From Planctomycetia bacterium (lineage in GTDB: Bacteria > Planctomycetota > Planctomycetia > Pirellulales > UBA1268), in NCBI GenBank assembly GCA_009926295.1, contig RFPF01000184.1, positions 1 through 6,164 on the forward strand: DNA of 6,164 bases, in the 5' to 3' direction. Position 1 is the first letter of the stretch. Every line of letters starts with the position of its first letter. The notes beneath the pieces are model-generated. The model saw nothing but the letters and a program-made list of their open reading frames with translations. It had not been told where the DNA came from and made no database searches. Shown in pieces: positions 1 through 6,164 of the stretch. Made by a program: the position numbers and the translations under genes.

Positions 1-18
1 GACCGCCCGCGGGCGGTC
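1..18. repeat. 18-bp perfect palindrome at the left edge
   Basis: Bases 1-18 read GACCGCCCGCGGGCGGTC, which equals its own reverse complement. It lies within the coding frame of the VWA protein (codons for T-A-R-G-R), just after the VWA domain. It may extend no further, because the base before position 1 is unknown. It is probably chance in GC-rich coding DNA. Confidence 0.35.
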
Positions 19-3000
19 GCGTGGAGTTGCAGCCGCTCTCCCCCCCACACTCGCACGCCCCGTTTCGGCGTCGGAGGACCGGTATCGAGCAGCACGTCGT
101 ATGGCACCGAGGTGCCCGCCACGGGCAACGGTACCTCCAGAACCCCGCCGAGTTCGGAGGATGCGGCCGGTGCATCGGCTCCGCTCAGCCTGAATCGCAC
201 CTGCTGCAGCGAAGACCGCAACGCCGAGGCGAGCTTTCGCGGGTCGGTGGCGTCGAAATACCGTCCTCCCGAATCGGCCGCGAGGCTCTGCAGATCCTGC
301 AGCCGCACCTGGCGGTCGATCCCGTTGGGCTGCAGATCGAACCCGATCACGTCCACGTGGAGCGGATTCAGTCGCCCGCGGCGAAAGTTGATGGCCGACA
401 GGGTCCGCAGCACGTCCCCCGAAGATCGGATCCGGCCACCGCTCTGATCGTTCGCACCGTCGGTTACCACGAGCACGTGTCCCGGGCCGGGATCGGCCCC
501 GGCGAAATCGTTGCGGAGCGCCTCGTCGATGGCGAGGTAGAGGGGCGTCTCCCCGCCCGGCTGCTGGGCATCGATGATGGCGCGGATTCGCTGGAGCTGC
601 ACGGGTACCAGCGGCTGAAGGTCCATGACCTGCTCGACGTCGTCTCCCGGAACGAGGTTGAACTTTCCGCCTTCGGCGAGCGTTTTGTCGCGGTCGAGCT
701 CTCCGGCCTTGGTCAGCCCCGAGGTGTAGCGGCCGCGTTGGTCGCGGGACCAGCGAGTTCGGTGTCCGTACAGCCAAAGCGACGCGTTCCAACCCCCGTC
801 GCGGGCGAGTTGCTCGAGCACCTCGTAGAGCGCCTCGCGACCGGCCTCCAATCGGGACCGTCCGTCGGCGAGCCGCTGGCCCATGCTCCCCGAACAGTCG
901 AACACGATCGCCACCGACTGGTTGCGGGGCACGTCGCCGCCGACCGTGATTCGCGGCGCGATCGCAGGAGGCGCATTCCACTCGACGACCCGCATCGTCG
1001 CGGTGGTGGCCACCGGCAGCCGCGTCACCAGGCGGTGCCCTCTGAACCACGCCATCGCCTCCACGACCGGCGCCGTCGTGGCCGTCGCCTGCGGATCGAT
1101 GCCAAGGATCTCGGCGACGTTGTCCACATACCGCCATTCGGCGCCGACCTGCTTGTCCGCCGCTGCGAACGGCAGGGGAAGAATGGCCGTCGGCCCGCCC
1201 GCGGTCTGCGCAAGCGGCAGCGGCGCGCTGGCCAAAGAGGTGGCAAACGAGAGCCTGGCCAGCCCGTCGGCAAACGGCGGCTCGACCCGCAGCCTGGCCT
1301 GGCGGATGGCGATGTCCTGCAAGAACGGCTTGGGGAAAACTCTCAGCGTGGCCCCACTCATATCCAGCCTGCCCCAGCCCTCACCAACGGGGCCGAGCAG
1401 CTTCTCGAACGCAGTGACGCGGGCCGCCAGCCGCCGTCGGGGCACGACCCCGTGCTGCAGCTTCATCTCGGGGACGACCTCCTCCACCACCTCGAGAAAC
1501 GAACGCGCCGCCTCGATGCACCACATCGGGGCCGATGGATCGACTCCTGCCCAAAGGTCGTCGAGCGCCTCGTTGGCCGCCGTCACGAGACGGTCGTGCC
1601 ATGCCGCGAGCAGGCTCGTCCGAATCGCGACCGACGGCCCCTGCCCCTCGTGCACCGAGACGGAGGTCAGCCGTCGGGCCGCGAGCTCCGCCGCGCCGAG
1701 CGATGAGAGTCGCTCGATTTCCGCCAGAAACAGGTCCCAGGGCTTCGTCAACGCTCCCACCCGTTCGTCAGCTTCACGCTGGCGGGCGTCACCGGCGGCG
1801 AGCGTGGCCGAAAGACTGTCGATCGAGCGCCGAATGCCGCCCACGGCGCTCCCGAGCCCGGCCGCGATCTCGGCGGGCTGCACGGGTCGCGCCGCCAGCC
1901 CCTGGGCCTCGCTGTCGAGCAGGAGCGCGACGGGATGAATGAATGACTCCCGCCACGCCGTCCAGGCCGCGAGCGTCGTCTCAGCGCCGGCGGAGGTGGG
2001 CAGGCCGGCCTCGGTGGCTTCCGGAACCTTCACGAGCACGAATCTCTGCTGGAGCGAATCGGCCCGCCGGATCAGCCGCATGCGATCCTCGCCCCGGACC
2101 AGGGGAGTGGTCAGCAGCCGGCGAATGCGGGCCAACGTTTCCACCGTGTCAGGAGCGGCGACCGACAGGTCGGCAACCGCGTTGTAGAACGCGTCGCGCA
2201 ATGGCTCGAGGAGGGCTTTGATTTCGGCACTGCGTGCGGCGTAGCGGTCGGTGAGCTCGACCCTGATCTTGTCGACGTCGCTCCCGGCGACGCGCGTCGC
2301 CGCGATGGCATCCCGCGGCCCCGCGGCCATGAGGTCGTAGAATTGCGAAACCGCGTCGAGAATCCGCGGCCACTCCGGTTCTGCCCCAATCGCGGCCTCC
2401 GCGGCGGAGGGATCCTCGTTGGCCGCTGCGATCCTCTTTTCCTGGCCCCACCAGGCCGCCAACCACGGCAGTTCGTCGAGAAGTTCGTCGGCATAACGGT
2501 AGGATTCCGACATCAGTTCGACGAAGGCCACCGATTCGTCGATCCGCGCGTCCGATTCGCTGACGATCTTGCGTGCCTCGGCGATCGCCGCCGCATCACC
2601 CACGAACAGCAGGTCGAATGCCCTGCGCAGGTCGCCTGCGACGCGTTGCCGCGGCGTGAGCAGGTCGACGAGCTTGTCGGTGCGGACATCGAGTGCAAAC
2701 AGCGCGTCGCGGGCCTTCCCCACGAGCCTGATGAGGTGCGGCGGCAGGTCGGGATCCCGCCGCCAGACGTCCTCGGGTGTATAGCGGCAGACCATCCTCG
2801 CCGTGTGGATTTCCGGCGCCTCGCTCGTGATTCCTGCCGCCGGCTCGCCGATGGCCTCCAGCCACCGCTCGAGCATGCCGCGGTCGATCGGACGCCGCTC
2901 GTCGATCCGCGCGGCCAGCCACAGCCAGCCGCGTTCCGCTCGCAGCACCCATTCCGACGCCGACGCCGCCTCAGGGATCTTCGACGCCTGCCCTTCGCCC

Positions 3001-4457
3001 CGGCCGGCCGGCGGCGTGCCGACCAACCGCTCCATGTCCCTGGTCCACGCGGTGACATCCGGCGGGACCTCAAAGGCCCGTTCCGCCCGCGCGAGCCGCT
3101 GCAGCCGGATCGACGGCAGATACTCGACGTTGCTGAAGACTTTTGACGTTATCTCGAGTTCCAGTCGCTCCACCTGTGTCTCGACGGTGCGCAACTCCGA
3201 CAGGCACCCGATGCCGCCGTCGCGCAAAGCCTCGCATCGCAGAAGCGACTGCACGTACATCTGCCACAGGGCGGGCCGCAGGTGCTGCCCGATGCGATGC
3301 AGGCTGTCGGCGGCCTTCCAACGCTCAGCGAGCCACCACGTGTCGTCTGCGGTTGGCGTGGACGTTCCGCCGGCCTGCACGACATTGCGCGGCAGCGCCG
3401 CGACGCGTTCCAGCACGGCCTTGTGCTCGATCGCCTCGGTGATGTGCCAGGCCCGCGCCCACGACAGCCGCGGCGCGACTGCCGCGGCTGGGGCTGCCGG
3501 ATACAAGGCCGGCGTCTGGTGCTCGCCGTGGCTCGTGAGAGACCGGCGATCGACCTCGACGGCGAGATAGGCGACGAGTTCCGCAAGATCGACCTCCCCA
3601 TTGCCGTTGCCATACGGTTTCGAATCGGCCGCACCGCGCATCCCCCGACTGAACAGCGTGCCGAACACGGTGCCACCCTCGAGCGGGTGGCCGTGGGCCG
3701 TCTGCCCGGGGCCGGCCGGGAGCAGGACCCACGTTCGGGGCAAGGTCTCTGTGGCCGTCGCCATGGTCGCCTGGACGGCGACCGGAAACCCGCCATCCGC
3801 GATCCCCAGCGGCCACGACAATTCGCCCTGGCACGCATCGAGTACGGCGAGCACACCGACCTGAGGCGGCACTGCGCGGCGCACCGATTCGAGCAGGCGG
3901 CGCACCGACACGTGCCGGCTTCCCGGCGGCCCGATGTCGGCATCGGCAGCCAGTGGCGGCACGAGACATGCTTCACCGCGGGCGTCCACCATGCCGAGCA
4001 TCGACAGATAGACGATCACCATGTTCTGGCCCGGGCCACCGGGACGCGCGCCGGCAACCTGCTGGGTCAGCCCCGCGATGATCTCGTCACTGGACGCGGT
4101 TCTCAGTTCGGCACTCACGTCCTTCCAGGAGATGGTCCGCGGACGAAAGAGCTTGACGCTCGGCATTCCCATGGCCGCGAGCAACGCACGATCTTCGTGT
4201 CCGAGTTTCAGTGGTCCGAGCGGAAGACGGTAGCCCGACGCGAACGCCCCGATCACGGGCACATACTGCTTGATGCCGAACAGCAGCCAGATCATCGTGC
4301 CGATCAGCATGAGCACGAGCGCCGTGAGCCCGAGCCTGCGGGCGTAGAGCCAGATCATTCGCAGCGTTCCGGGATCGCCCGGAACACGCCTCCACGACGT
4401 CGTCGAGATCGTCACGGGTGAACCACCGTCCGGCAGGGGCTGGATGTCGCCGCTCAT
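1..4457 (-). CDS. Membrane-anchored caspase-like/VWA fusion protein, 3' end cut by the window
   Basis: The reverse strand reads from ATG at 4457 to base 1 without a stop: 1485 codons plus two bases. The protein is therefore longer than 1485 residues and its C-terminus lies outside. Domains in order: a cytoplasmic-type tail rich in Arg (R23, R24, R33, R40, R41); one transmembrane helix at about 42-62; a caspase-like domain at about 66-322; a long mostly helical region at about 325-1100; a VWA domain at about 1180-1420 with MIDAS residues D1187, S1189, S1191, T1304 and D1333; then the start of another segment. The positive-inside rule predicts that everything after residue 62 is outside the cytoplasm. 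The caspase-like domain has Cys209 (LDACQG) but Leu154 at the usual His position (YLSMLG), so proteolysis is doubtful. The start is supported by a GGAG site and by the ATGA overlap with the gene before it. A role in metal-dependent protein binding at the envelope is inferred; the substrate or partner is unknown. Confidence 0.93.
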   Translation of the reverse strand, partial: MSGDIQPLPDGGSPVTISTTSWRRVPGDPGTLRMIWLYARRLGLTALVLMLIGTMIWLLFGIKQYVPVIGAFASGYRLPLGPLKLGHEDRALLAAMGMPSVKLFRPRTISWKDVSAELRTASSDEIIAGLTQQVAGARPGGPGQNMVIVYLSMLGMVDARGEACLVPPLAADADIGPPGSRHVSVRRLLESVRRAVPPQVGVLAVLDACQGELSWPLGIADGGFPVAVQATMATATETLPRTWVLLPAGPGQTAHGHPLEGGTVFGTLFSRGMRGAADSKPYGNGNGEVDLAELVAYLAVEVDRRSLTSHGEHQTPALYPAAPAAAVAPRLSWARAWHITEAIEHKAVLERVAALPRNVVQAGGTSTPTADDTWWLAERWKAADSLHRIGQHLRPALWQMYVQSLLRCEALRDGGIGCLSELRTVETQVERLELEITSKVFSNVEYLPSIRLQRLARAERAFEVPPDVTAWTRDMERLVGTPPAGRGEGQASKIPEAASASEWVLRAERGWLWLAARIDERRPIDRGMLERWLEAIGEPAAGITSEAPEIHTARMVCRYTPEDVWRRDPDLPPHLIRLVGKARDALFALDVRTDKLVDLLTPRQRVAGDLRRAFDLLFVGDAAAIAEARKIVSESDARIDESVAFVELMSESYRYADELLDELPWLAAWWGQEKRIAAANEDPSAAEAAIGAEPEWPRILDAVSQFYDLMAAGPRDAIAATRVAGSDVDKIRVELTDRYAARSAEIKALLEPLRDAFYNAVADLSVAAPDTVETLARIRRLLTTPLVRGEDRMRLIRRADSLQQRFVLVKVPEATEAGLPTSAGAETTLAAWTAWRESFIHPVALLLDSEAQGLAARPVQPAEIAAGLGSAVGGIRRSIDSLSATLAAGDARQREADERVGALTKPWDLFLAEIERLSSLGAAELAARRLTSVSVHEGQGPSVAIRTSLLAAWHDRLVTAANEALDDLWAGVDPSAPMWCIEAARSFLEVVEEVVPEMKLQHGVVPRRRLAARVTAFEKLLGPVGEGWGRLDMSGATLRVFPKPFLQDIAIRQARLRVEPPFADGLARLSFATSLASAPLPLAQTAGGPTAILPLPFAAADKQVGAEWRYVDNVAEILGIDPQATATTAPVVEAMAWFRGHRLVTRLPVATTATMRVVEWNAPPAIAPRITVGGDVPRNQSVAIVFDCSGSMGQRLADGRSRLEAGREALYEVLEQLARDGGWNASLWLYGHRTRWSRDQRGRYTSGLTKAGELDRDKTLAEGGKFNLVPGDDVEQVMDLQPLVPVQLQRIRAIIDAQQPGGETPLYLAIDEALRNDFAGADPGPGHVLVVTDGANDQSGGRIRSSGDVLRTLSAINFRRGRLNPLHVDVIGFDLQPNGIDRQVRLQDLQSLAADSGGRYFDATDPRKLASALRSSLQQVRFRLSGADAPAASSELGGVLEVPLPVAGTSVPYDVLLDTGPPTPKRGVRVWGGERLQLHATARGR
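198..920 (-). other. von Willebrand factor A domain with complete MIDAS
   Basis: Residues about 1180-1420. Strand one ends in AIVFDCSGSMG, giving D1187, S1189 and S1191 (the DxSxS motif). GGETPLYLAI supplies T1304, and VLVVTDGAND supplies D1333. Together these are the five classical metal-ion-dependent adhesion site residues. The later strand LHVDVIGFDL and the stretch LAADSGGRYFDATD followed by a helix (DPRKLASALRSSL) are typical of the end of this fold. The domain should bind Mg2+ or Ca2+ and a protein ligand. An insertion-like segment (about 1220-1290, with WLYGHRTRW and several charged residues) lies between strands one and three. Confidence 0.93.
1158..3485 (-). other. Long mostly helical region of unknown family (residues about 325-1100)
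   Basis: About 780 residues between the caspase-like and VWA domains show no motif I recognise. The composition is rich in Ala, Leu, Glu, Arg and Asp with regularly spaced hydrophobic residues, as expected for bundled amphipathic helices or short coiled coils. Examples are VETQVERLELEITSKVF and RSIDSLSATLAAGDARQR. Trp is frequent (for example WLAAWWG). No membrane span, low-complexity linker or nucleotide-binding motif is seen. It may be a spacer or stalk, or a binding domain too divergent to identify by eye. Confidence 0.6.
3492..4262 (-). other. Caspase-like (C14/p20) domain with the catalytic His position changed to Leu
   Basis: Residues about 66-322 follow the bacterial caspase-like pattern. 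The strand NMVIVYLSMLGMVD (about 145-158) matches the usual strand ending in Ser-x-His-Gly, but Leu154 stands where His is expected. About 55 residues later VLAVLDACQGE carries Cys209 at the nucleophile position. A further conserved-looking stretch, GGTVFGTLFSRGMRG, follows. Near the end is a calcium-loop-like sequence (Y282 to E293), then HQTPALYP (313-320), a common closing motif of this family. The only nearby alternative His (H182) falls before helix RRLLESV, in what should be a substrate-side loop, so it is unlikely to replace the catalytic one. Family membership is assigned by motif reading, not by a profile search. Confidence 0.72.
4272..4334 (-). other. Single transmembrane helix (residues about 42-62)
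   Basis: About 21 mostly hydrophobic residues (LGLTALVLMLIGTMIWLLFG...) follow a basic stretch (ARR at 39-41) and precede KQYVP. There is no signal-peptidase site of the AxA type just after it, so it looks like an uncleaved signal anchor. Basic residues before it predict the N-terminus inside the cell and the large C-terminal part outside. A second membrane span was not seen in the rest of the visible protein. Confidence 0.8.
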
Positions 4458-6164
4458 TTCAACTCCAGCGTGACGGTCGGAGGTTCGGCGGGCGGCGCCG
4501 GAACGACCACCGAGGTCGGGGCCGCGGCCCGCGTCCGATTGCGGACCACACCGCGTGCCGAGATCTTGTACTCGCCCGGCTCGAGATCGGGGAACGTGAA
4601 GGATCCGTCCGCACCGGACCGCACCGCCGGCGGCCCGCCGGGCCCGTCCGCCGACACCGTCACGCCCGGCTCGCCGCGGCCGTCGAGCTTGACCATCCCG
4701 CGGACCGAGCCTTTCGCCACCTTGCGGCCGACTTCGATCCAGATCCTGGTGGGCGGCGCCGACAGGCCGACGCGATCCGTGGCCCGGACGAGCGCCGCCA
4801 GCCGCACGCCCGGCACGAACGCCGCGGTGTCGATCGTGATCTCGTACCGCCCCCCCTCGAGGCTCGATGCGGGTTTCCATGCCTCGGGCTTGCCGTCGCC
4901 CTTGGTGTCGACAGCCCATTCAACGCGGATCACCCCCGAGACGCCTGGAAGCCTGACGCCGGCGCTCGTCGCGAATGACTCGCGCGGATCGTCGGTGACG
5001 TTGAGCGGGATCACGAGCCGGCGACCGACCACCGCGTTGACGCTGGCCGGGGCCTCGACGACAGGAGGCCTGCCATCGAACACGAATCGCGTCGTTGCGG
5101 TCAGCGGCCGCTGCTGGCCGGGCATCACGAGACCCGCTTCCGCCTCGACGTCGACATCGACGAATCCTTCCCCCGGGACGTCGATCAACCAGTCGGCAAC
5201 AGCCGTCGAAATCGCGAGCGTCGCCGGCGGCTGTGCCTTCTCCATCGTGAAGTCGATTTTGCGGTCGCTCATGGTCGACCACGCCGTGCGCCCGGCCTCG
5301 CCGGCGACGCTTCCGGCCCGCGATTCCCTGAGGATCAGTCGCCCGAGCGGTGGAGCGTCGTCGGATGGAGCGAGCGGTTCGTCACGCGCCGAGGTTCGTG
5401 CATCGGGCGGTGCGTCGAAGAGCAACTCCATCGGAAACGTCGCCGCCGGCGCCCGCACGAGCGTCAGCCGCTCGGTCGGCATCGCAATCCTGACGCGGCG
5501 CCAGTCCGCCTGCGGCTGCTGCGGCTGCCCGTCCGTGGCCGGCGAACAGGAGACGCTGAACACGAACGCCCGCGGATACCCGTTGACGCTGACGGCAAGC
5601 CATGCACGGGAATCCCGCTCCGGCCCGAGCCATTCCGCGACGAGCGAGTCGGCCGCGGTCGTCTGCGACAGCGTGATCGAGCCCCTTCGCACCTGGACGA
5701 AGCGATCCCCCGGCGCTGCGTCGTCGAGCGTGCCCAGTGATACGACCACGGGCTCGTCCATCACGGCCGCCCGTGGATCCCGTGCGGCGACGCGCACGAG
5801 AATCTTGCGATCGCGTGCGACCCACGTCGCGGTGGCCTCGAACGCATCTCGCGGATGTTCCACCGCCAGCCGCAACCGGTGCAGCCAGCGCCGGGCCGGC
5901 TCACCCTTCGTCGTTTCCCGGACGAGCAGCGCAAGATCGGGGCCCACGGGCTGCCGGGGAGACCCGGAAAGCTTCGGCCCTTCGTCGGGCGCGGCACCGC
6001 CGGCTGCTGCGCCGGGGGCCGGGGTTGGCAAGGTTTCGGCCGCGCTGGGCGCGAGTGCGAGAACGACAGGCCCGCGTTCCCTGCCCAACGCCACCTCGGA
6101 AGCGGCCGCGAGAGGTGTCGGAAGGCTTTTTCCCGCGGCGACACGCGTGGCGAACGTTCGCCAC
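4454..6164 (-). CDS. Beta-sandwich envelope protein with C-terminal carboxypeptidase-regulatory-like domain, 5' end probably cut by the window
   Basis: The frame ends at TGA (4456-4454) and stays open to the right edge. GTG at 6094 would give 546 residues, but no Shine-Dalgarno-like sequence precedes it. The 23 codons before it are also open, so the real start probably lies outside. Numbering from 6094: a Pro/Ala/Gly-rich linker at about 20-50, beta-rich segments at about 90-345, an Ig/cadherin-like stretch at about 344-456 (VVGRRLVIPLNVTDD, then RAALVRATDRVG-type strands), and a CarboxypepD_reg-like domain at about 462-517 (GSVRGMVKLDG, then ADGSFTFPDLEPGEYKISARG). The last is a transthyretin-like beta-sandwich common in secreted and surface proteins. 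No catalytic motif is visible, and a signal peptide cannot be judged because the start is missing. A structural, adhesive or scaffold role outside the cytoplasm is inferred. Its stop codon overlaps the start of the next gene, so the two are probably one operon. Confidence 0.88.
   Translation of the reverse strand, partial: WRTFATRVAAGKSLPTPLAAASEVALGRERGPVVLALAPSAAETLPTPAPGAAAGGAAPDEGPKLSGSPRQPVGPDLALLVRETTKGEPARRWLHRLRLAVEHPRDAFEATATWVARDRKILVRVAARDPRAAVMDEPVVVSLGTLDDAAPGDRFVQVRRGSITLSQTTAADSLVAEWLGPERDSRAWLAVSVNGYPRAFVFSVSCSPATDGQPQQPQADWRRVRIAMPTERLTLVRAPAATFPMELLFDAPPDARTSARDEPLAPSDDAPPLGRLILRESRAGSVAGEAGRTAWSTMSDRKIDFTMEKAQPPATLAISTAVADWLIDVPGEGFVDVDVEAEAGLVMPGQQRPLTATTRFVFDGRPPVVEAPASVNAVVGRRLVIPLNVTDDPRESFATSAGVRLPGVSGVIRVEWAVDTKGDGKPEAWKPASSLEGGRYEITIDTAAFVPGVRLAALVRATDRVGLSAPPTRIWIEVGRKVAKGSVRGMVKLDGRGEPGVTVSADGPGGPPAVRSGADGSFTFPDLEPGEYKISARGVVRNRTRAAAPTSVVVPAPPAEPPTVTLELK
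4463..4466 (-). promoter_or_regulatory. Ribosome-binding site of the caspase-like/VWA gene
   Basis: On the minus strand the bases read CTGGAGTTGAAATGA. The GGAG core is five bases before the ATG at 4457, a normal spacing. It lies inside the last codons of the preceding gene, whose TGA overlaps the ATG (ATGA). This arrangement decides the start and points to translational coupling. Confidence 0.75.
4544..4711 (-). other. CarboxypepD_reg-like domain at the C-terminus of the beta-sandwich protein
   Basis: Residues about 462-517 (counted from GTG 6094) contain GSVRGMVKLDG, GEPGVTVSADG, GADGSFTFPDLEPGEYKIS. The order G-x-V, PGV-x-V, DGxFxFxxLxPGxY is the signature of this transthyretin-like fold. 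A Pro-rich tail and a final strand (TVTLELK) follow. Confidence 0.88.

Noticed and set aside
21..1706. A 561-codon open frame on the plus strand.
   Set aside because: It is antisense to the VWA end of the fusion gene. Its first codon positions face the minus gene's third positions, which are rarely A, so stop codons are rare by default. The translation is Arg-rich with no domain, while the minus frame carries a full MIDAS.
883..1938. A 351-codon Ser/Ala-rich plus-strand open frame.
   Set aside because: It overlaps both the minus-strand gene and another plus-strand frame. Low-complexity Ser/Ala/Arg composition is typical of a shifted frame in GC-rich DNA.
2396..2410. Inverted repeat CCTCCGC-G-GCGGAGG, considered as a terminator or operator.
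   Set aside because: It is inside the coding frame, has a one-base loop and no T-tract; it is most simply Ala/Glu codons in GC-rich DNA.
2343..3146. A 267-codon plus-strand open frame.
   Set aside because: It has the same codon phase relation to the minus gene as the frame at 21-1706, an Arg/Pro-rich translation and no recognisable domain.
3149..3976. A 275-codon minus-strand open frame in another phase.
   Set aside because: It lies inside the fusion gene in a shifted frame and is full of Arg, Cys and Ser. The frame that reads LDACQG and continues to the VWA domain is the coherent one.
3282..4421. A 379-codon plus-strand open frame.
   Set aside because: It is antisense to the caspase-like domain in the same artefact phase. 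The translation is His/Arg-rich without any motif.
5509..5532. Short repeated CTGCGGCTG-type units.
   Set aside because: They encode a Gln/Pro-rich stretch (QPQQPQ) in the beta-sandwich protein. It is too short to be a tandem-repeat feature and is an ordinary linker.
5901..6164. Short minus-strand frame starting at the right edge with GTG.
   Set aside because: It is Arg-rich with no domain, and shifted relative to the frame that continues into the Ig-like and CarboxypepD_reg-like domains.

Overview
The window is a GC-rich bacterial segment, by eye about two-thirds G+C. Essentially every base lies in two large genes on the minus strand, and both are cut by the window edges. The gene style suggests a planctomycete or a similar GC-rich bacterium with large genes: a giant membrane-anchored caspase-like/von Willebrand A fusion beside a beta-sandwich protein with a carboxypeptidase-regulatory-like domain. 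That placement is inferred from architecture only; no rRNA or marker gene is present.

Layout, in the direction of transcription (right to left). (1) From the right edge to 4454 is the end of a gene whose frame is still open at base 6164, so its true start lies outside or is a weak GTG at 6094. It encodes a probably secreted or periplasmic multi-domain beta protein. It has a Pro/Ala-rich linker, two or more beta-sandwich-like stretches, an Ig/cadherin-like stretch and a C-terminal CarboxypepD_reg-like domain. (2) From 4457 to the left edge is one uninterrupted frame of 1485 codons with no stop. It encodes a short basic cytoplasmic tail, one transmembrane helix (residues about 42-62) and a caspase-like (C14/p20) domain with Cys209 in a DAC motif but Leu154 where the catalytic His is expected. 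A mostly helical region of about 780 residues with no recognised family follows, then a VWA domain with a complete MIDAS (D1187/S1189/S1191, T1304, D1333) and the beginning of a further C-terminal segment.

The two genes overlap by four bases (ATGA, 4454-4457), and a GGAG ribosome-binding site sits five bases before the second start. They are therefore almost certainly co-transcribed and translationally coupled. A reasonable inference is that they form an envelope-located assembly: the beta-domain protein as an adhesion or scaffold partner, and the fusion as a metal-dependent binding protein carrying a degenerate protease-like module. There are no intergenic regions, tRNA/rRNA genes, CRISPR arrays, mobile elements or terminators in the window. 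Long open frames on the plus strand are antisense by-products of GC-rich third codon positions.
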